Source of the DNA: Halomonas litopenaei
GTDB taxonomy: Bacteria > Pseudomonadota > Gammaproteobacteria > Pseudomonadales > Halomonadaceae
Length of the DNA stretch: 54,487 nucleotides
Direction: 5' to 3'
Assembly (NCBI RefSeq): GCF_003045775.1
Contig: NZ_PXNS01000017.1
Location: forward strand, 1 to 54,487
Below the pieces are notes generated by a model that was not told the DNA's origin, searched no databases, and worked only from the letters and a program-made list of their open reading frames with translations. Positions 35,067 to 43,709 of the stretch are shown here, in pieces. The position numbers were made by a program, and so were the translations under genes. Within the stretch, counting starts at the first letter, position 1, and every line of letters starts with the position of its first letter.

Positions 35067-36107
35067 TCAGGTGCTGCCGCCCTTCACCAGGGTGAATCCC
35101 AGATCGCGGATCGGCCGTTCCGGGGTCTTGCCGGACAGACGCTCGAGCAGCAGTTCCGCCGCCTGGGTGCCCATCTCGCTGCGGGCCACCGCCAGGGTGG
35201 TCAGCTTCGGCGTCAGGTGCTCCGCCAGCGGCAACCCCAGATAGCCACCCACCGCCAGCTCCTCGGGAATCCTGATGCCCTGGCGGCTGGCCGCCAGCAG
35301 CACGCCGCTGGCGACGATATCGTTGGAGCAGTGGATGGCGTCCGGTCGCGGTGTCATCGCCATCACATCCTCCAGCGCCCGCACCCCGACCTCGTAGGAC
35401 GCCGGCTCGTGGTACTCCAGCACCCCGCCACAGGCCGCACCCGCCTCCTCCAGCGCCCGCTGGTGGCCCTCCAGGCGTTGAGCCGCCCGGTAGTCATGGC
35501 CCAGGTGAGAGCCGACGAAGGCGATACGCCGATAGCCCTGCTCAAGCAGATGGGACGCCATAGCGTGACCCAGGGCGACGCCATCCACCCCCACGTTCAT
35601 GTCGATGGGGTCGTCGCCCACTTCCATGATCTCTACCACCGGGCGTCCCCAGTCCCTGAGTCGCGAGATCACTCGGGGCCGGTGGCGCAGACCGGTCAGG
35701 ATCACCCCGGACGGCGAGTAGCCGAGCACCGTATCGACCAGACTGGCCTCGCGGTCCAGATCCCAGTCGGTGGTGGCCAGCAGCATCTGATAGCCCGCCG
35801 CCTCCAGTCGCTTCTGGATGGCATCGATGACCTCGATAAAGGTCAGGATCGCCAGCGACGGCACGATCACCGGGATCACCCGGGTACCGGCCGCTGCAAG
35901 CCCCCCGGCGATCAGGTTCGGCACATAGCCAAGCGCCTCCACCGCCGCGTCGACGCGTTCTTTGACCTCGGCGGAGACTCGACCCGGCGTATTCAGCGCC
36001 CGTGACACCGTGATCGGCGCGACCCCCGCCTGCCGGGCCACGTCAGCCAGGGTCACTCGGCCCTTGCCCCGGTGGCGCTTGCGTGAGCGAATTTCCTGGC
36101 TGTCCAT
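35067..36107 (-). CDS. LacI-family transcriptional regulator (GntR-like subgroup)
   Basis: A 346-residue repressor with a helix-turn-helix at VTLADVARQAGVAPITVSRAL (from residue 18) and the hinge helix VEALGYVPNLIAGGLA. A periplasmic-binding-like effector domain follows, with GVILTG, RRIAFVGSHLGHDYRAAQRLEG, PDAIHCSNDIVASGVL and AVGGYLGLPLAEHL. These match the gluconate-repressor type within LacI. It is divergent from the second TRAP cluster, and the double palindrome at 36161-36198 lies between the genes. It therefore most likely represses both itself and the transporter until a sugar acid binds. Confidence 0.9.
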   Translation of the reverse strand: MDSQEIRSRKRHRGKGRVTLADVARQAGVAPITVSRALNTPGRVSAEVKERVDAAVEALGYVPNLIAGGLAAAGTRVIPVIVPSLAILTFIEVIDAIQKRLEAAGYQMLLATTDWDLDREASLVDTVLGYSPSGVILTGLRHRPRVISRLRDWGRPVVEIMEVGDDPIDMNVGVDGVALGHAMASHLLEQGYRRIAFVGSHLGHDYRAAQRLEGHQRALEEAGAACGGVLEYHEPASYEVGVRALEDVMAMTPRPDAIHCSNDIVASGVLLAASRQGIRIPEELAVGGYLGLPLAEHLTPKLTTLAVARSEMGTQAAELLLERLSGKTPERPIRDLGFTLVKGGST

Positions 36108-36160
36108 TGGCGTCCTTCCTCGAAGATTCCTTTGGCCACAGTGTAACCCAAGACCAAAGT

Positions 36161-36198
36161 ATGGGTAGCGCTACCATCTTAATGGTAGCGCTACCCAT
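36161..36198. promoter_or_regulatory. Double LacI-type operator
   Basis: Two copies of the perfect palindrome GGTAGCGCTACC lie within ATGGGTAGCGCTACCAT (36161-36177) and ATGGTAGCGCTACCCAT (36182-36198). They are arranged as mirror images around CTTA, so the whole 38 bp is itself an inverted repeat. The centred CG step is the classic LacI-family site. It lies between the regulator (minus) and the second dctP (plus). Confidence 0.9.
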
Positions 36199-36274
36199 AC
36201 AATGTCGACTACCTTTCGACTACGCCTCGACGCAACAGCGTCGTCGGACGATACGCCCCGAGGAGACAACGACA

Positions 36275-37249
36275 ATGAACGCACGCAGCCTCACCCCCCT
36301 TGCCCTGGTCACCGCCATCTCGCTCGGCGCCGCCGGCACCGCCGCCGCCGAAGACCTGGCCATCGCCATCCACACCGACCCGTCCCACGCCATGTTCAAG
36401 ATCGGCGAGCGCCTCAAGGACACCATCGAGAGCGAGTCCGATGGCGAGCTGACGGTGACCCTGCTAGGCACCGAGGTCGGTGGCGAGCGCGACCACCTGG
36501 AAGGCGCCAGCTACGGCGAGTACGCCATCGCCCTCGGTGGCTCCATGCCGATGACCCTGTATGCCCCCGAGTTTGCCGCCGCCGACCTGCCCTTCGTCTA
36601 CGACTCCAGTGACCAGGCGCGCAAGATCTACGAAGGCGAGATCGGCGAGGCGCTGAATCAGAGCCTGATCGCCAAGGGCAACATGCGCCTGGTGGGCCTG
36701 TCGGCGCGTAACCCCCGCAACCTGACCTCAAAGACCCCGGTCGAGACCCCGGAGGACGTCAGCGAGGTGCGCATGCGCGTGCCGGAAATCGCGCCCTGGG
36801 TCGCGGTATGGGGCGAGATCGGCGCACTGCCGAGCCCGATCGCCTGGCCGGAGGTCTACACCTCGCTGCAGACCGGCGTCATCGACATGCAGGAAAACCC
36901 GGTGGACAACATCTACGCCGGCAAGCTGTTCGAGGTGCAGGACTATGTCAGCCGCACCGAACACGTCTACTCGTTCTTCCACTGGCTGATGAACGAAGAC
37001 GTCTATCAGGAACTGTCCGACGAACACCGTGACATCGTCCTGTTAGCCATCGACGACGCCACCACCTGGGGTGATCAACTGGTCAGCGATGGTCAGGCGG
37101 AGCTGTTTGAAAAACTAAAGGAAGAAGGCATGGAGGTGGTCGAGCCCGATGTCGCCGCCTTCCGTCAGGCCGCGCGCCCCGCGGTGGAAGAGATCGCCCA
37201 GGACTACGACCCGGCCGTTCGTGACTATGTGCTGTCACTGATCCAGTAA
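36275..37249 (+). CDS. TRAP transporter substrate-binding protein (DctP family), second system
   Basis: A 324-residue receptor with signal peptide MNARSLTPLALVTAISLG, cleaved near TAAAEDL. The start at 36275 has GAGGAGA eight bases upstream; a longer in-frame start runs through the operator and is rejected. DctP signatures: HAMFKIGERLKDTIE, GERDHLEGASYGEYAIALGG, the conserved Arg in SEVRMRVPEIAPWV, and LQTGVIDMQENPVDNI. Control by the LacI-family repressor and presence of an epimerase/dehydrogenase downstream suggest a sugar-acid ligand; that is inference. Confidence 0.9.
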   Translation: MNARSLTPLALVTAISLGAAGTAAAEDLAIAIHTDPSHAMFKIGERLKDTIESESDGELTVTLLGTEVGGERDHLEGASYGEYAIALGGSMPMTLYAPEFAAADLPFVYDSSDQARKIYEGEIGEALNQSLIAKGNMRLVGLSARNPRNLTSKTPVETPEDVSEVRMRVPEIAPWVAVWGEIGALPSPIAWPEVYTSLQTGVIDMQENPVDNIYAGKLFEVQDYVSRTEHVYSFFHWLMNEDVYQELSDEHRDIVLLAIDDATTWGDQLVSDGQAELFEKLKEEGMEVVEPDVAAFRQAARPAVEEIAQDYDPAVRDYVLSLIQ

Positions 37250-37357
37250 GTCCGAGGCGGCGCGAGCCTTTGAGGCCTTGGCGCCTCGAGGGTTGGCACA
37301 GCATCTGACCGTCCCACGGGGCCTCGCCGACCGAGGCCTCCCTCTCTTGAGTCAAGT

Positions 37358-37375
37358 CCCCGCCACCCGGCGGGG
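37358..37375 (+). promoter_or_regulatory. Hairpin between second dctP and dctQ
   Basis: CCCCGCC (37358-37364) and GGCGGGG (37369-37375) form a perfect 7-bp stem with loop ACCC, 16 bp before dctQ. A second possible stem is CGAGGCG (37253-37259) with CGCCTCG (37282-37288). Such hairpins after the binding-protein gene often protect its mRNA or reduce readthrough, which makes more receptor than permease. Confidence 0.5.
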
Positions 37376-37390
37376 GCAACGGAGTGTCCG

Positions 37391-37903
37391 ATGACCTCAT
37401 CTCCTACCCTGTCCCGGGCACTGGGTGCTTTCTGGTGGTTGTTGACCACCGTGGTAGTCGGTGCCTTCGGCCTGATGCTGCTGGTCATGGCCATTCAGGT
37501 AATCGCACGCTATGCCCTCGGTGTCGCGGTGCCCTGGACCGACGAGGTTTCCCGCTACCTGTTTCTGGCGGAGATCTTTCTCGGTTCGGTGCTGGCGCTG
37601 CGCTACCAGGAACACATCCGCATCACCGTCGTCACCGACCTGCTGCCAGCGGGCGCCCAGCGCTGGGCGGCGGTCGCCGCTGACGCCATCAGCATCCTGG
37701 TGCTTCTGATGATCATGGGGGGCGCCTTCAACATGATGGAGCGCACCGCCGGCATCTTCGCCAGCACCTTCGACATGAGCTTTTCCTACCTGTACCTGAT
37801 GCAGCTGGTCGCTGCCGGCCTGATGGCACTGCTGCTGGTCGAGGACCTCGTCGTTCGTCTGCGCGGCAAGCCTCCCAACTTGCCTGACGAACCCAAGGAG
37901 TAA
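37391..37903 (+). CDS. TRAP transporter small membrane subunit (DctQ family), second system
   Basis: A 170-residue four-helix protein: about 11-38, 54-70, 90-112 and 129-150. It has the DctQ motif GVAVPWTDEVSRYLFLAEIFLG. It lies six bases before the dctM gene, so the two are co-translated. It has the same role as the first DctQ but clearly differs in sequence, so the two systems are not a recent duplicate. Confidence 0.9.
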   Translation: MTSSPTLSRALGAFWWLLTTVVVGAFGLMLLVMAIQVIARYALGVAVPWTDEVSRYLFLAEIFLGSVLALRYQEHIRITVVTDLLPAGAQRWAAVAADAISILVLLMIMGGAFNMMERTAGIFASTFDMSFSYLYLMQLVAAGLMALLLVEDLVVRLRGKPPNLPDEPKE

Positions 37904-37909
37904 GACACC

Positions 37910-39202
37910 ATGGAAATCTTTGCCATCATGTTCGTCGGCCTGATCGTGCTGCTGATGCTGGGGGTGCCGGTCGCCTTTGCGATGATCGCCTCATCGGCGG
38001 CGGTGCTGGCCTATACCCGTGGCTTCGCCGAGATCCCGCTGGAGATGATCGCCCAGCGCACCCTGTACGGCGTCAACAGCTTCACCCTGCTGGCGATTCC
38101 CGCCTTTCTGCTGATCGGCCGGCTGATGAACTCCGCCGGCATCTCTGATCGGGTGTTCGACGTGGCGCGCTGCGCGGTGGGTCACCTCAAGGGCGGGCTC
38201 GGCCACGTCAACGTGCTGGCCAGCATGCTGTTTGCCGGCATGTCGGGCTCGGCGGTGGCCGATGCTGGCGGGCTTGGCGCGGTGGAGATCAAGGCCATGG
38301 AAGACGATGGCTTTCCCACCGACTTCAGCGCCGCGGTCACCGCCAGTTCCGCCACCATCGGGCCGATCATCCCGCCCAGCATTCCGGCGGTCATCTATGG
38401 CGCCCTGGCCAACGCCTCCATCGCCGCGATCTTTCTCGGCTCCATCCTGCCGGGCCTGTTCATGGGTGCCGGGCTGATGGTGATGGTGGCGGTGATCTCC
38501 CATCGTCGTGGCTACCCGACCCGGGCCCGCGCCACCATGGCCGAGTTCACCCGTGCACTGTCGCGGGGGCTGTTGCCGATGTTGACCCCGGTGATCATCC
38601 TGGTCGGCATCCTGTCGGGGCTATTCACCCCCACCGAGGCCTCGGTGGTGGCGTTGCTCTACTGCATGATCATCTCGTTCTGCGTCTATCGCTCGATCAC
38701 CCTGCGCGAGTTCGTCCAGATCCTGCGTGACACCGCCATCGACACCTCGGTGCTGCTGTTGATCATCGCCGGCAGCGCGCTCTATAGCTGGATCCTGGCA
38801 CGCTACCAGGTCACCGCCCTGGTCGCCGACTTCCTGCTCGCCACGGTCAGCGACCCGATGGTGCTGCTGCTGCTGCTGAGTCTGTTCATCCTGCTGATCG
38901 GGCTGTTCATCGACTCGGTACCGGCGCTGTTTCTACTGACGCCGTTGCTGGTGCCGGTGGTGGTGCAGTACGGCATCGATCCGGTGCACTTCGGCGTGCT
39001 GATGATCTTCAACCTGATGATCGGGCTGATCACGCCACCGGTGGGCACGGTGCTGTTCGCCATCCAGAAGATCACCGACCTGCCCTTCAACACCCTGGTG
39101 CGGGCCACCCTGCCGTTCTACATCCCGCTGGTGGCGGTGCTGATCGTGATCACGCTGTTTCCGTCCATCGTGATGTTCCTCCCCAACCTCTTGCTCAAAT
39201 GA
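37910..39202 (+). CDS. TRAP transporter large membrane subunit (DctM family), second system
   Basis: A 430-residue, about twelve-helix permease. It begins MEIFAIMFVGLIVLLMLGVPVAFAM. Motifs: AIPAFLLIGRLMNSAG, GMSGSAVADAGGLGAVEIKAM, SATIGPIIPPSIPAVIYG, SGLFTPTEASVVALLYC and GLITPPVGTVLFAI. The GxxTPP hairpins are present. A GC hairpin follows before the epimerase gene, which is in the same direction and probably shares the transcript. Confidence 0.92.
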   Translation: MEIFAIMFVGLIVLLMLGVPVAFAMIASSAAVLAYTRGFAEIPLEMIAQRTLYGVNSFTLLAIPAFLLIGRLMNSAGISDRVFDVARCAVGHLKGGLGHVNVLASMLFAGMSGSAVADAGGLGAVEIKAMEDDGFPTDFSAAVTASSATIGPIIPPSIPAVIYGALANASIAAIFLGSILPGLFMGAGLMVMVAVISHRRGYPTRARATMAEFTRALSRGLLPMLTPVIILVGILSGLFTPTEASVVALLYCMIISFCVYRSITLREFVQILRDTAIDTSVLLLIIAGSALYSWILARYQVTALVADFLLATVSDPMVLLLLLSLFILLIGLFIDSVPALFLLTPLLVPVVVQYGIDPVHFGVLMIFNLMIGLITPPVGTVLFAIQKITDLPFNTLVRATLPFYIPLVAVLIVITLFPSIVMFLPNLLLK

Positions 39203-39210
39203 CGCCGCGA

Positions 39211-39238
39211 CCCGGCAAGGCTCCAGGGCCTTGCCGGG
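39211..39238 (+). terminator. Hairpin between second dctM and the epimerase gene
   Basis: CCCGGCAAGGC (39211-39221) and GCCTTGCCGGG (39228-39238) form a perfect 11-bp stem. Only short T-runs follow, so it is more likely a partial terminator or mRNA processing point than a full stop. Confidence 0.55.
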
Positions 39239-39265
39239 CGGGCTTATCTCAATAGGAGTCATGCC

Positions 39266-40216
39266 ATGGCTGTACTGATCACCGGTGGCCTCGGCCACGT
39301 CGGTTCCTGGGTCGCCACCCTGCTCGCCCGCCAGGGCAAGAAGGTCATCATCTGCGATATGGCCGCCCCCCACGTCGACCGCATGGGGCTCGACTATCTC
39401 GAGGAAGTGCGCGACAACGTCCACTTCGAAGCGGTCGACGTGCTCGACACCCACACCCTGTTCGAGACCTTTCTGCGCTATCGCGACGAGCTGGAAGGGG
39501 TCATACACGGCGTCTCGGTGATCGCCGGGCCAAGCTTCCAGACCCGCCCGTTCAAGCACCTGTCGATCAACGCCATGGGCACCCTGAACGTCTACGAGAC
39601 CTGCCGGCTGCTGGGCATCGACAAGGTGGTCAACATGAGCTCCGGCGCGGTCTACGGCGACGCCGCCGGCCCACAGGTCGAGACCATGCCCTACAAGGCC
39701 ACCGACCTTTACGGCGCCACCAAGATTTCCGGCGAGCTCTACGGCGACCAGTACACGGCGACCTACGGCATGGATATCCGTCAGGCCCGACTGTTCTTCG
39801 TGTATGGCCCCGGCAAGCGCCCGTCCCACATGCACGCGGTCTACCAGGCGATGTTCGGGCCACTCGAAGGGCTACGCGATGTGCACCCGGACAACGGACG
39901 CGACCAGACCACCGACTGGACCCACGTCGAGGACACCGCGAGGGGCATCCTGGCGCTGTTCGATGCCGACAGCGTGCCACACCGCCACTACAACATTTCC
40001 TGCGGTGTGCCGATCGCCCATCAGGACATCGTCGACAGCGTCACCGAACTGCTCGGCCACGACAGCGGCATGCGTCTGGGGCCTGGCCCCTTCGTGGTGC
40101 GTGGCAGCCCCCTGGACATCACCCGCGCGCGCACGGATCTGGGCTTCGAGCCGCGATTTACTGATATCCGCGAGGGACTCGAGGACTACCATCGCTGGCT
40201 CAAGAAGAACGCTTGA
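39266..40216 (+). CDS. NAD-dependent epimerase/dehydratase family protein (extended SDR)
   Basis: A 316-residue Rossmann enzyme. The cofactor motif is ITGGLGHVGSWVATLLA (G-x-x-G-x-x-G), Asp in IICDMA selects NAD, MSSGAVYGD carries the catalytic Ser, and YGATK the Tyr and Lys. RQARLFFVYGPGKRPSHMH and TDWTHVEDTARGI are typical of the UDP-sugar epimerase group. An AATAGGAG ribosome site precedes it. Linked to a TRAP transporter and a LacI-family repressor, it probably acts as a sugar-acid dehydrogenase or epimerase in the catabolic route of the imported compound. The exact substrate cannot be read from sequence. Confidence 0.8.
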   Translation: MAVLITGGLGHVGSWVATLLARQGKKVIICDMAAPHVDRMGLDYLEEVRDNVHFEAVDVLDTHTLFETFLRYRDELEGVIHGVSVIAGPSFQTRPFKHLSINAMGTLNVYETCRLLGIDKVVNMSSGAVYGDAAGPQVETMPYKATDLYGATKISGELYGDQYTATYGMDIRQARLFFVYGPGKRPSHMHAVYQAMFGPLEGLRDVHPDNGRDQTTDWTHVEDTARGILALFDADSVPHRHYNISCGVPIAHQDIVDSVTELLGHDSGMRLGPGPFVVRGSPLDITRARTDLGFEPRFTDIREGLEDYHRWLKKNA

Positions 40217-40222
40217 GCCGAC

Positions 40223-40253
40223 ATGGCCGGCCTGTCCGTGGCAGGCCGGCCAT
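40223..40253. terminator. Bidirectional terminator hairpin between convergent genes
   Basis: ATGGCCGGCCTG (40223-40234) and CAGGCCGGCCAT (40242-40253) form a perfect 12-bp stem with a seven-base loop. There is no long T-run on either side. It reaches the stop codon of the minus-strand gene. Confidence 0.65.
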
Positions 40254-40954
40254 CACTGCCGACGGAACACCAGCGCCAGATTGTTGGCCGGTAGCTCGTG
40301 GATGGCCTCCCGGCTCAGGCCGTGCTCGGCGGCGACCTCGGTCACCTGCTCCAGGTCCCGCACGCCCCAGCGCGGGTCACGGCGCCTCAGGTCGGCGTCG
40401 AAGGCCGCATTGGACGGCGCGGTATGCTCACCACCACGTCGGTAAGGGCCGTACAGCAACAGCACGCCACCCGGCTCGAGGTGAGCCTGGGCCTTTGCCA
40501 TCAGCGCAGGCGTCACTTCCCACGGCGAGATATGGATCAGATTGATCGCCACCAGGGCGTCAAAGGTGTCATCCGGCCAGGGTTCCAGCACGTCGCGGCG
40601 TACCGGCGCCAGCAGATTGCCGCCCCCTTGCGTCGCTTGCTCCGGCTCTCGCCCAGCAGGCCCTGCCCGTTGCGCTTCGCTTTCGCCTTGCCTGTCACCC
40701 TCCGCTTCCCCTTGCCCATCGTCTGCTGCTGCAAGCGCGCGCCAGGCAGCGATGGACGCCAGCGCCGCCTCGGAAACGTCACTCGGCTGCCATCGCCAGC
40801 CCGGCTGGCACTGCGTCATATACAGTCCGTGCTCACCACTGCCGCTGGCGAGCTCCAGCACGCGGGCATGGCGTCCCAGGCACTGGCGCAGCACCGCGTG
40901 GATGGGCTCGCGATTGCGAAGCGCCGCTGGACTGGAGAGTCTCGCGTCGGACAT
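40253..40954 (-). CDS. DUF938 SAM-dependent methyltransferase-like protein
   Basis: A 233-residue class I methyltransferase fold. SAM-binding motif ARVLELASGSGEHGLYMTQ lies near 30, WQPSDVSEAALASIAAW near 54 and DALVAINLIHISPWEVT near 132. LEPGGVLLLYGPYRRGGEHTAPSN near 159 and DLRRRDPRWGVRDLEQV complete the DUF938 pattern. An insertion of about 35 residues (near 75-110) is rich in Gly, Glu, Gln and Ala and interrupts the usual link to the LLAPVRRDV strand. It looks like a low-complexity expansion. Substrate unknown. The protein is cytosolic and monocistronic. Confidence 0.8.
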   Translation of the reverse strand: MSDARLSSPAALRNREPIHAVLRQCLGRHARVLELASGSGEHGLYMTQCQPGWRWQPSDVSEAALASIAAWRALAAADDGQGEAEGDRQGESEAQRAGPAGREPEQATQGGGNLLAPVRRDVLEPWPDDTFDALVAINLIHISPWEVTPALMAKAQAHLEPGGVLLLYGPYRRGGEHTAPSNAAFDADLRRRDPRWGVRDLEQVTEVAAEHGLSREAIHELPANNLALVFRRQ

Positions 40955-41121
40955 GGGAAAACCTCACGGTAAACAAGGGGAGTAACAAGAGCGGCAATGG
41001 CCAAACGAATATAACGGAAGCATGGTAACGTCTGGCATCAACGGCTTGCGCAACGATGCCAAGCGATGATCGTCCCGGTACACTAGCAAAAGATACCCTT
41101 CATCTTCACCAAGGACGGCCC

Positions 41122-41829
41122 ATGGCTCGACCCGCGCCTCGCTACCTCGAGATTCAACAGCACATCCTGGCCAAGATCCAGCGGGGGGAATGGCCCACCG
41201 ACCATCGCATCCCGGGTGAGGAGCAGCTGGCGCTCGACTTCAACGTCAGTCGCATGACCGCCAACAAGGCCATCCGCGAACTGGTTCAGCGCGGCTACCT
41301 TACCCGCCAGCCGGGTGCCGGAACCTTCGTCACCGAACGCAAGGCGGAATCCTCGCTGATGGAGGTCCACAATATCGCCGAAGAGGTCCGCGGTCGCGGC
41401 CATCACTATCGGGCCAGGGTACAGCGTGCCGAAGCGATCGACGCCAGTGAGGACATCGCGTTGCAACTGGGGGTCAAGCGTGGCAGCAAGGTCTTCCATA
41501 CCCGTATCGTTCACCACGAAAACGACGAGCCCATCCAGCTCGAGTTGCGCTACGTCAATCCCCGCCACGTGCCCGATTATCTGGACGCCGACTTCACGCT
41601 CACCACGCCCCATCAGGTGCTGATCCAAACCTGGCCGATCACCGATATCGAACACGTGGTCGAGGCCGTTTCGGCAGACACACGACAGGCCGAGGAGCTG
41701 GCCATCTCCACCTCCCTCCCTTGCCTGCAGTTGCGGCGGCGCACCTGGTCAAATGACCTGCTCATCAGTTACGCCGTGTTGATCCACCCGGGCGATCGCT
41801 ACAAGTTGCGCTCGGCGTGGAAGGACTGA
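41122..41829 (+). CDS. hutC: Histidine utilisation repressor HutC (GntR family)
   Basis: A 235-residue regulator from the ATG with AAGGAC upstream; an earlier in-frame ATG at 41056 is possible. The N-terminal winged helix is clear: YLEIQQHILAKIQRGEWPTDHRIPGEEQLALDFNVSRMTANKAIREL, then GYLTRQPGAGTFV. The C-terminal UbiC/UTRA domain has KVFHTRIVHHENDEPIQLELRYVNP and a closing LRRRTWS, typical of HutC. HutC binds urocanate and releases hut promoters. Four matching boxes lie before hutI and the YjiH gene. It is convergent with the YjiH gene across a strong terminator. Confidence 0.92.
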   Translation: MARPAPRYLEIQQHILAKIQRGEWPTDHRIPGEEQLALDFNVSRMTANKAIRELVQRGYLTRQPGAGTFVTERKAESSLMEVHNIAEEVRGRGHHYRARVQRAEAIDASEDIALQLGVKRGSKVFHTRIVHHENDEPIQLELRYVNPRHVPDYLDADFTLTTPHQVLIQTWPITDIEHVVEAVSADTRQAEELAISTSLPCLQLRRRTWSNDLLISYAVLIHPGDRYKLRSAWKD

Positions 41830-41855
41830 GGGACGCACACAGCCTCCACCAACGC

Positions 41856-41888
41856 ACGAGGGCCGGACAGTGATTGTCCGGCCCTCGT
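41856..41888. terminator. Bidirectional terminator between hutC and the YjiH gene
   Basis: ACGAGGGCCGGACA (41856-41869) pairs perfectly with TGTCCGGCCCTCGT (41875-41888), a 14-bp stem with a five-base loop. It lies between convergent genes. Confidence 0.8.
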
Positions 41889-41914
41889 ACTTACGGCGAC
41901 AGCGATCGACAAGG

Positions 41915-43237
41915 TTACTGCAGCAGCATGGCCGCCGGGATCGCCATCACCAGGGTGAGTGCCACCCGCACCGCCCATACCACCAGCATCTGCCAGATGG
42001 TGATTGGAATTCGGGTGGCCAGCACGCAGGGAATGGACGCCGAGAAGAACAGGATGGACGACACCGACACCACGCCGGCGGCAAAGCGCGCCACGAAGTC
42101 GATTCCCGCGTCGCCACCGAGCAGCAGCGCCGGCAGGAACATCTCGGCCAGGCCCGCTGCGCTGGCCTGGGCCAGTTCCTGGGCATTATCGATGCCGAAG
42201 ATCGCCACCACCGGATAGAACAGCCAGCCCAGCCACTCGAACACCGGCGTGTACTTGGCCACCAGCAGTCCCAGCAGCCCCACCGACATGATCGACGGCA
42301 GGATGCTGATCGCCATCACCAGCCCTTCGGTCAGATTCTTGCGTACGCTGGATCCCAGCCGCGGCGCCTGCTCGGCCACCTTGATACCGGTGCGCCACGC
42401 CAGCGCCAGGCGATCCCCCTTCCGCGCTTCAGGTTCGCCGTCGGTCGCGGTGTTGTCCATGCCTGATAGCGGCCACAACCGCGCGGTCACCGCCGAGACA
42501 ACGAAAGTGATCACCAGGGTGATCCAGAAGTAGGCGTTCCAGTAGTCCATCAGCCCCAGGGTCTTGGCGACGATGATCATGAACGGCGCGGAGACGGTAG
42601 AGAAACCGGTGGCAATGATGGCCGCTTCTCGGGCCGAGTACTGGCCACCGGCGTAGGCACGGCTGGTGATCAACAGTCCGATCGAGTAGCTGCCGACAAA
42701 GGAGGCCACCGCGTCGATGGCGCTTCGACCCGGGGTACGCCACAGCGGGCGCATGACGGGCTGAACTAGGATGCCGATCAGCTCGAGTAGCCCATAGCTC
42801 AGCAGCAGCGCCAGGAAGATGGCACCGATCGGCACGATCAGCCCCACCGGAATCACCAGCTTGTCGTAGAGAAAGGGCAGCATGTCCGGCTGATGCAGCA
42901 GTGCCGGACCGGCGGTGGTCATGGTCAACAGCGCCGCCACCACCCCCAGAAGCTTGAGCACGGTGAAGATCTTGTCGGTGAGACTGCGTCGCCAGTCTCC
43001 CTTGATCAACGGATAGGCCGCGCCGGCGATGATCAGCGCCAGGGCGTAGAACCTCGCCCAGTCACCGAGCCCGGCCCGTGCCGCGGTCACCAGATGATCC
43101 AGCGGAATCGTGGTTCGACCTTCCCAGGCAACCGGAACAAAAAAGATGAAGATGCCGATGGCGCTGGGCACCAACAGCTTGAACAACAGCAGGCCGAGGG
43201 GTGTCTGGCCTACCGAGGAACCAGGAGTCGTCGCCAT
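41915..43237 (-). CDS. YjiH-family membrane protein (nucleoside-recognition GATE domain)
   Basis: A 440-residue protein with about ten membrane helices. It has the GATE-type pattern: KLLVPSAIGIFIFFVPVAW, then VGLIVPIGAIFLALLLSYGLLELIG, PGRSAIDAVASFVGSYSIGLLITSRAY and GFSTVSAPFMIIVAKTLGLM. The second half is ILPSIMSVGLLGLLVAKY and AEMFLPALLLGG. YjiH proteins are often linked to hut genes and may transport histidine, urocanate or a related compound, though the transport role is not well proven. Two of the HutC boxes lie within 270 bp upstream, so it is probably under HutC control together with hutI in the other direction. Confidence 0.8.
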   Translation of the reverse strand: MATTPGSSVGQTPLGLLLFKLLVPSAIGIFIFFVPVAWEGRTTIPLDHLVTAARAGLGDWARFYALALIIAGAAYPLIKGDWRRSLTDKIFTVLKLLGVVAALLTMTTAGPALLHQPDMLPFLYDKLVIPVGLIVPIGAIFLALLLSYGLLELIGILVQPVMRPLWRTPGRSAIDAVASFVGSYSIGLLITSRAYAGGQYSAREAAIIATGFSTVSAPFMIIVAKTLGLMDYWNAYFWITLVITFVVSAVTARLWPLSGMDNTATDGEPEARKGDRLALAWRTGIKVAEQAPRLGSSVRKNLTEGLVMAISILPSIMSVGLLGLLVAKYTPVFEWLGWLFYPVVAIFGIDNAQELAQASAAGLAEMFLPALLLGGDAGIDFVARFAAGVVSVSSILFFSASIPCVLATRIPITIWQMLVVWAVRVALTLVMAIPAAMLLQ

Positions 43238-43286
43238 GAAGGGAACCTCGTCGAAGTGTGAACCAACTCGTAAGTGTCATCTTGTT

Positions 43287-43296
43287 TGTATATACA
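43287..43296. promoter_or_regulatory. HutC-like box 1 (YjiH promoter)
   Basis: The palindrome TGTATATACA, within TTTGTATATACATT, matches the core of HutC operators. It lies about 50 bp upstream of the YjiH gene start. Confidence 0.75.
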
Positions 43297-43493
43297 TTTC
43301 AACCGCTATAGTGGCAAAGCACTCCCCCACAGCGCCTTTAGACGATGGTCTAATATGCCACAAGCTTCTCCTCAGATTCGTTCGTTAAACGGCGTTATCA
43401 CGCTCCACCACACCTCTTTCCTGCAGCGTCGCAGACAGGCCGCCGGTCAGGGCATCGGACGAACCGGCAAGGGCTCCAGAACCACACTTTTCT

Positions 43494-43503
43494 GTATATA
43501 CAT
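43494..43503. promoter_or_regulatory. HutC-like box 2
   Basis: A second TGTATATACA palindrome, preceded by TTC and followed by TGATG, in the middle of the control region. Confidence 0.65.
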
Positions 43504-43699
43504 GATGCTGTCGAGCGATCCCGTTGGGCACCCGACGTCTCCCGCGCGTGCTCGAAACGCTCTCAGGTCCCTGGACGATTCGGGGTTCAGAAAAGCCGGT
43601 AACGATCCCGTGGCCAAGACGGGGTGCACTCGGCCTAGCCGACCTGCGCTCCCCCGGTGCGATGCTTCACAGAGGACATGCCTAGTGCACCCGCGACCC

Positions 43700-43709
43700 T
43701 GTATATACG
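43700..43709. promoter_or_regulatory. HutC-like box 3 (one mismatch)
   Basis: TGTATATACG differs from the palindrome by one base. It could be a weaker auxiliary site for hutI control. Confidence 0.5.
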
